Assembly (NCBI GenBank): GCA_016213665.1
Contig: JACQZX010000006.1
Coordinates: 1 to 33,175 of the forward strand
DNA: 33,175 bases
From: Actinomycetota bacterium
Lineage (GTDB): Bacteria > Actinomycetota > Acidimicrobiia > Acidimicrobiales > Ilumatobacteraceae
Reading direction: 5' to 3'
In this document: positions 31,258-33,175 of the stretch, in pieces
How positions within the stretch are numbered: the first letter of the stretch is position 1
Layout of the letters: the number at the start of each line of letters is the position of its first letter
The notes under the pieces: generated by a model
Databases searched by the model: none
Told to the model about the DNA's origin: nothing
What the model saw: only the letters and a program-made list of their open reading frames with translations
Position numbers and translations under genes: made by a program

Positions 31258-32827
31258 TTGGGCGGAATCGACCCCGACAAGATCGAATTGATCGACCTAA
31301 TCGAGTTCGATCCCGACGCATTCGGGTCGCAGCCTCGCGACGGTTCAGCCCTCGAAGATCAGGCTCGTAGCGGCCACAACCGGCGGCAACGGATTGTTGC
31401 GGGTTTGATCACGAGCGTTGTCGGTCTCATCTTGGCCGGACTCCCCTTGTCGAGTGAGTGGCACCACGGCCTCACTTTGGGAATCACCGTCATGCTGCCC
31501 GACGGCGCTCCGCCGGAGGTGACACTGACCGACGAGTTGGTGTTCGGCACCCCGCCCGCTCCCCTCAACGCTGCTTCTCTCGGGACGGCGGCATCGGACG
31601 CAGGGCTGATCGAGATTGGCAGCGATGGTTACGTGTTCGCCGAACCCGGTGCGTACGCGGATATCAACGGACGCTCGGACGGGCGCTGGGCCGTCTTCCT
31701 TGCCGTGGAAGCGAACAGCGAAGTGGCGCCCGACTTAGGGGTCGGCGATGGTCAGACCAACGGCATGGTGCAGGGCTCACCTGCCGTGATCTCGCACCTC
31801 CCGGGCACCACTTTCAGGGTCGACTTCGGGCCGATCGACGGGCGGATTTTCACAGTCACCACCACTGGCTTGTCACGCACAGAAAGCCTTGCCTTAGCGG
31901 AGGCAGTCGGCATCAGTGGCGGCTTGCCCGTTCTGCGCGACCCAACCGTCCTCGGAGCCATGGAACCGCTCGGTGACATAGCCGACTACGTCGTCGCGAC
32001 CAGTACCGTCTTCGAGGCCGCATCCCCCGTGGGTGGGCAACGCCACATCGCCAGCGCGCACTACGGAGGCTTCGAAACCGGCCTGCCGGGCAACGGTGCA
32101 GCACCGTATTCACTGGCCTCACAGCCCGTTGTCGGCCAAACGACCCTTGCCATGCTGCGCTTCTTCCTCGATGGCGAGAATGGGCACTCGGTACACGGCC
32201 AGCCCGCGGTTGTCGCCGACACCGCAACGTCCGGGTTGGCAATTCGGTACCGGTCAATCGGGATCACTGGTGGCTTGGGTCGAGGGTGGTCGTCTGATCG
32301 TCGTCACCGGTCCCGATGATGTTGCCGCCACGCTCGCCCTCGCCGAGTCGGTGCGACCGGCAACGACCGACGAGTGGGCCGAGGTGACGGCGCTCGCACA
32401 GCGACAGATCGATGTCCCCGACTCAACGAATGTCGTCTTCGGGGGCGGCGTCAAGCTCTATACAGGTGTCGACGAAGCAACCGGTGAAACCTTCAGCTTC
32501 TCCGCAGGAGTTTTCGATGGTGATCTGACGACGTGCATCGAAGAACAGTCCAGCGCGACATGCAGCACAAGTCCCAATGACACCGTTCAACTGCCCCTGC
32601 TTTGGGTCGGGAATCGGGTGGGCCTGCGCCTCGTACTTGCAGTCGTCGACGCCGCCGTCGCCGACGAGCCCGAGTTGCGCATCACCCTTGCCGATGGAAC
32701 CGTCTCGACCTTTCCGCTCGAAGACGTTGGCCCGTCACTCCCCGGTCCGGCGGTGGCGACGCAGTTGCCGGCGGATCACGGTGCCGTCGAGCTGTGGATC
32801 GGCGGCAAAGTGGTCGCCTCCCTCTAG
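31258..32827 (+). pseudogene. Membrane-anchored protein, paralog 2, frameshifted
   Basis: A second copy of the preceding family, about 520 codons in all, with a TTG start (GGIDPDKIELIDLIEFDPDAF), a membrane helix (IVAGLITSVVGLILAG) and the shared motifs GYVFAEPG, GPIDGRIFTVTT, SLVAWVEGGRLIVVTG, ALAESVRPAT and LPADHGAVELWIGGKVVASL. The frame open from the start ends at 32319, but homology moves to the next frame (+1) at about 32235-32270, between the part matching paralog 1's HDLPAV and the part matching VVAWLEDGRL. Either the gene is broken, or the sequence has one base error there, or the product is made by frameshifting. Codon use stays gene-like on both sides, which suggests a recent change or an error. 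Function unknown. Confidence 0.75.
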
Positions 32828-32830
32828 CGT
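32753..32830 (+). repeat. 78-base near-identical 3' end, copy 2
   Basis: Second copy of the stretch at 31130-31207, with two differences (a T/A and an A/T). It covers the end and stop codon of paralog 2. Confidence 0.85.
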
Positions 32831-32835
32831 GACTG

Positions 32836-33175
32836 CTACTGGAGCAGGTGCACGTCCAGGCTGGCGGCGAGCGTCACGACGGTGTTCAGGGGCAGGCCGA
32901 CGATGTTGCTGACGCTGCCCTCCACCCGTTCGACGAGTGCTGCGCCGGCGCCTTGGATCGCGTATGCGCCCGCCTTGTCGATCGCCTCGCCAGTGGCGAG
33001 GTACCACTCGATGGTCTCGTCCGCGAGCGCTGCGAACGTCACCAACGAGCTGACCGTCGCGGTCACCGCCCGATCGTCGCGACGCAACGCGACTCCGGTG
33101 TGCACGCTGTGAGTTCGGCCCGACAAACGTCGCAACATTGCGCGGGCGTCGTCGATGTCGGTCGGCTTGCCGAGA
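32836..33175 (-). CDS. maf: Maf-family nucleoside triphosphate pyrophosphatase (5' end cut by window edge)
   Basis: The C-terminal 113 or so residues of a Maf/YhdE-type protein; the start lies beyond base 33175. Maf proteins hydrolyse non-canonical or canonical NTPs and are linked to division arrest. Recognisable family stretches are [63 protein letters not shown] and [16 protein letters not shown]. The visible part is complete in frame and ends normally at 32836, five bases after the convergent repeat region. Confidence 0.95.
   Translation of the reverse strand, partial: LGKPTDIDDARAMLRRLSGRTHSVHTGVALRRDDRAVTATVSSLVTFAALADETIEWYLATGEAIDKAGAYAIQGAGAALVERVEGSVSNIVGLPLNTVVTLAASLDVHLLQ

Overview
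The window looks like chromosomal DNA of a high-GC actinobacterium. The best fit is an Acidimicrobiia-type organism: it has a mycofactocin locus and an NDMA-type nicotinoprotein alcohol dehydrogenase, lipoproteins with Thr/Ser-rich linkers, CIRCE control of groESL, and many genes whose start codon lies 6-7 bases after a TAnnnT -10 box (leaderless transcripts). The taxonomic placement is inference.

Region 1 (1-6297, minus strand) is a mycofactocin locus. mftA (42-aa precursor ending IDGMCGVY), mftB and mftC are followed by a PlsY-type acyltransferase and an OYE/FadH-type oxidoreductase. Farther downstream on the same strand come a 43-aa Cys/Lys/Gly-Ser peptide and an ABC exporter cut by the left edge. 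The finishing genes mftD, mftE and mftF are not in the window. Region 2 (6304-10251) has a HelD-like helicase divergent from mftA across a very short bidirectional promoter, a Uma2-type protein, and the mycofactocin-linked class alcohol dehydrogenase.

Region 3 (10304-16117) holds an unusual HAD phosphatase-TM-GH18 fusion and a likely acyl-CoA or xenobiotic catabolic group: VOC protein, acyl-CoA ligase, dienelactone hydrolase and APH-like kinase. Region 4 (16121-25217) holds two paralogous coiled-coil NlpC/P60 peptidoglycan hydrolases with a shared upstream element. Between them lie guaA, small proteins, two lipoproteins, an aromatic amino acid decarboxylase, a secreted phospholipase A2, a Nudix hydrolase and an SGNH lipoprotein.

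Region 5 (25218-27465, minus strand) is accessory in character: five small membrane-protein genes, two of them tandem paralogs, plus a frameshifted IS3-type transposase remnant. Region 6 is groES-groEL with an intrinsic terminator and two CIRCE operators. Region 7 (29723-32830) is a tandem pair of paralogous membrane-anchored proteins of unknown function. The second is frameshifted, yet its last 78 bases are almost identical to those of the first. The window ends inside maf.

The mycofactocin genes and the alcohol dehydrogenase form the clearest functional unit: a peptide-derived redox cofactor and an enzyme of the class that needs it. The least familiar candidate system is the small peptide plus exporter, with a 14-bp hairpin that buries the exporter's ribosome binding site.
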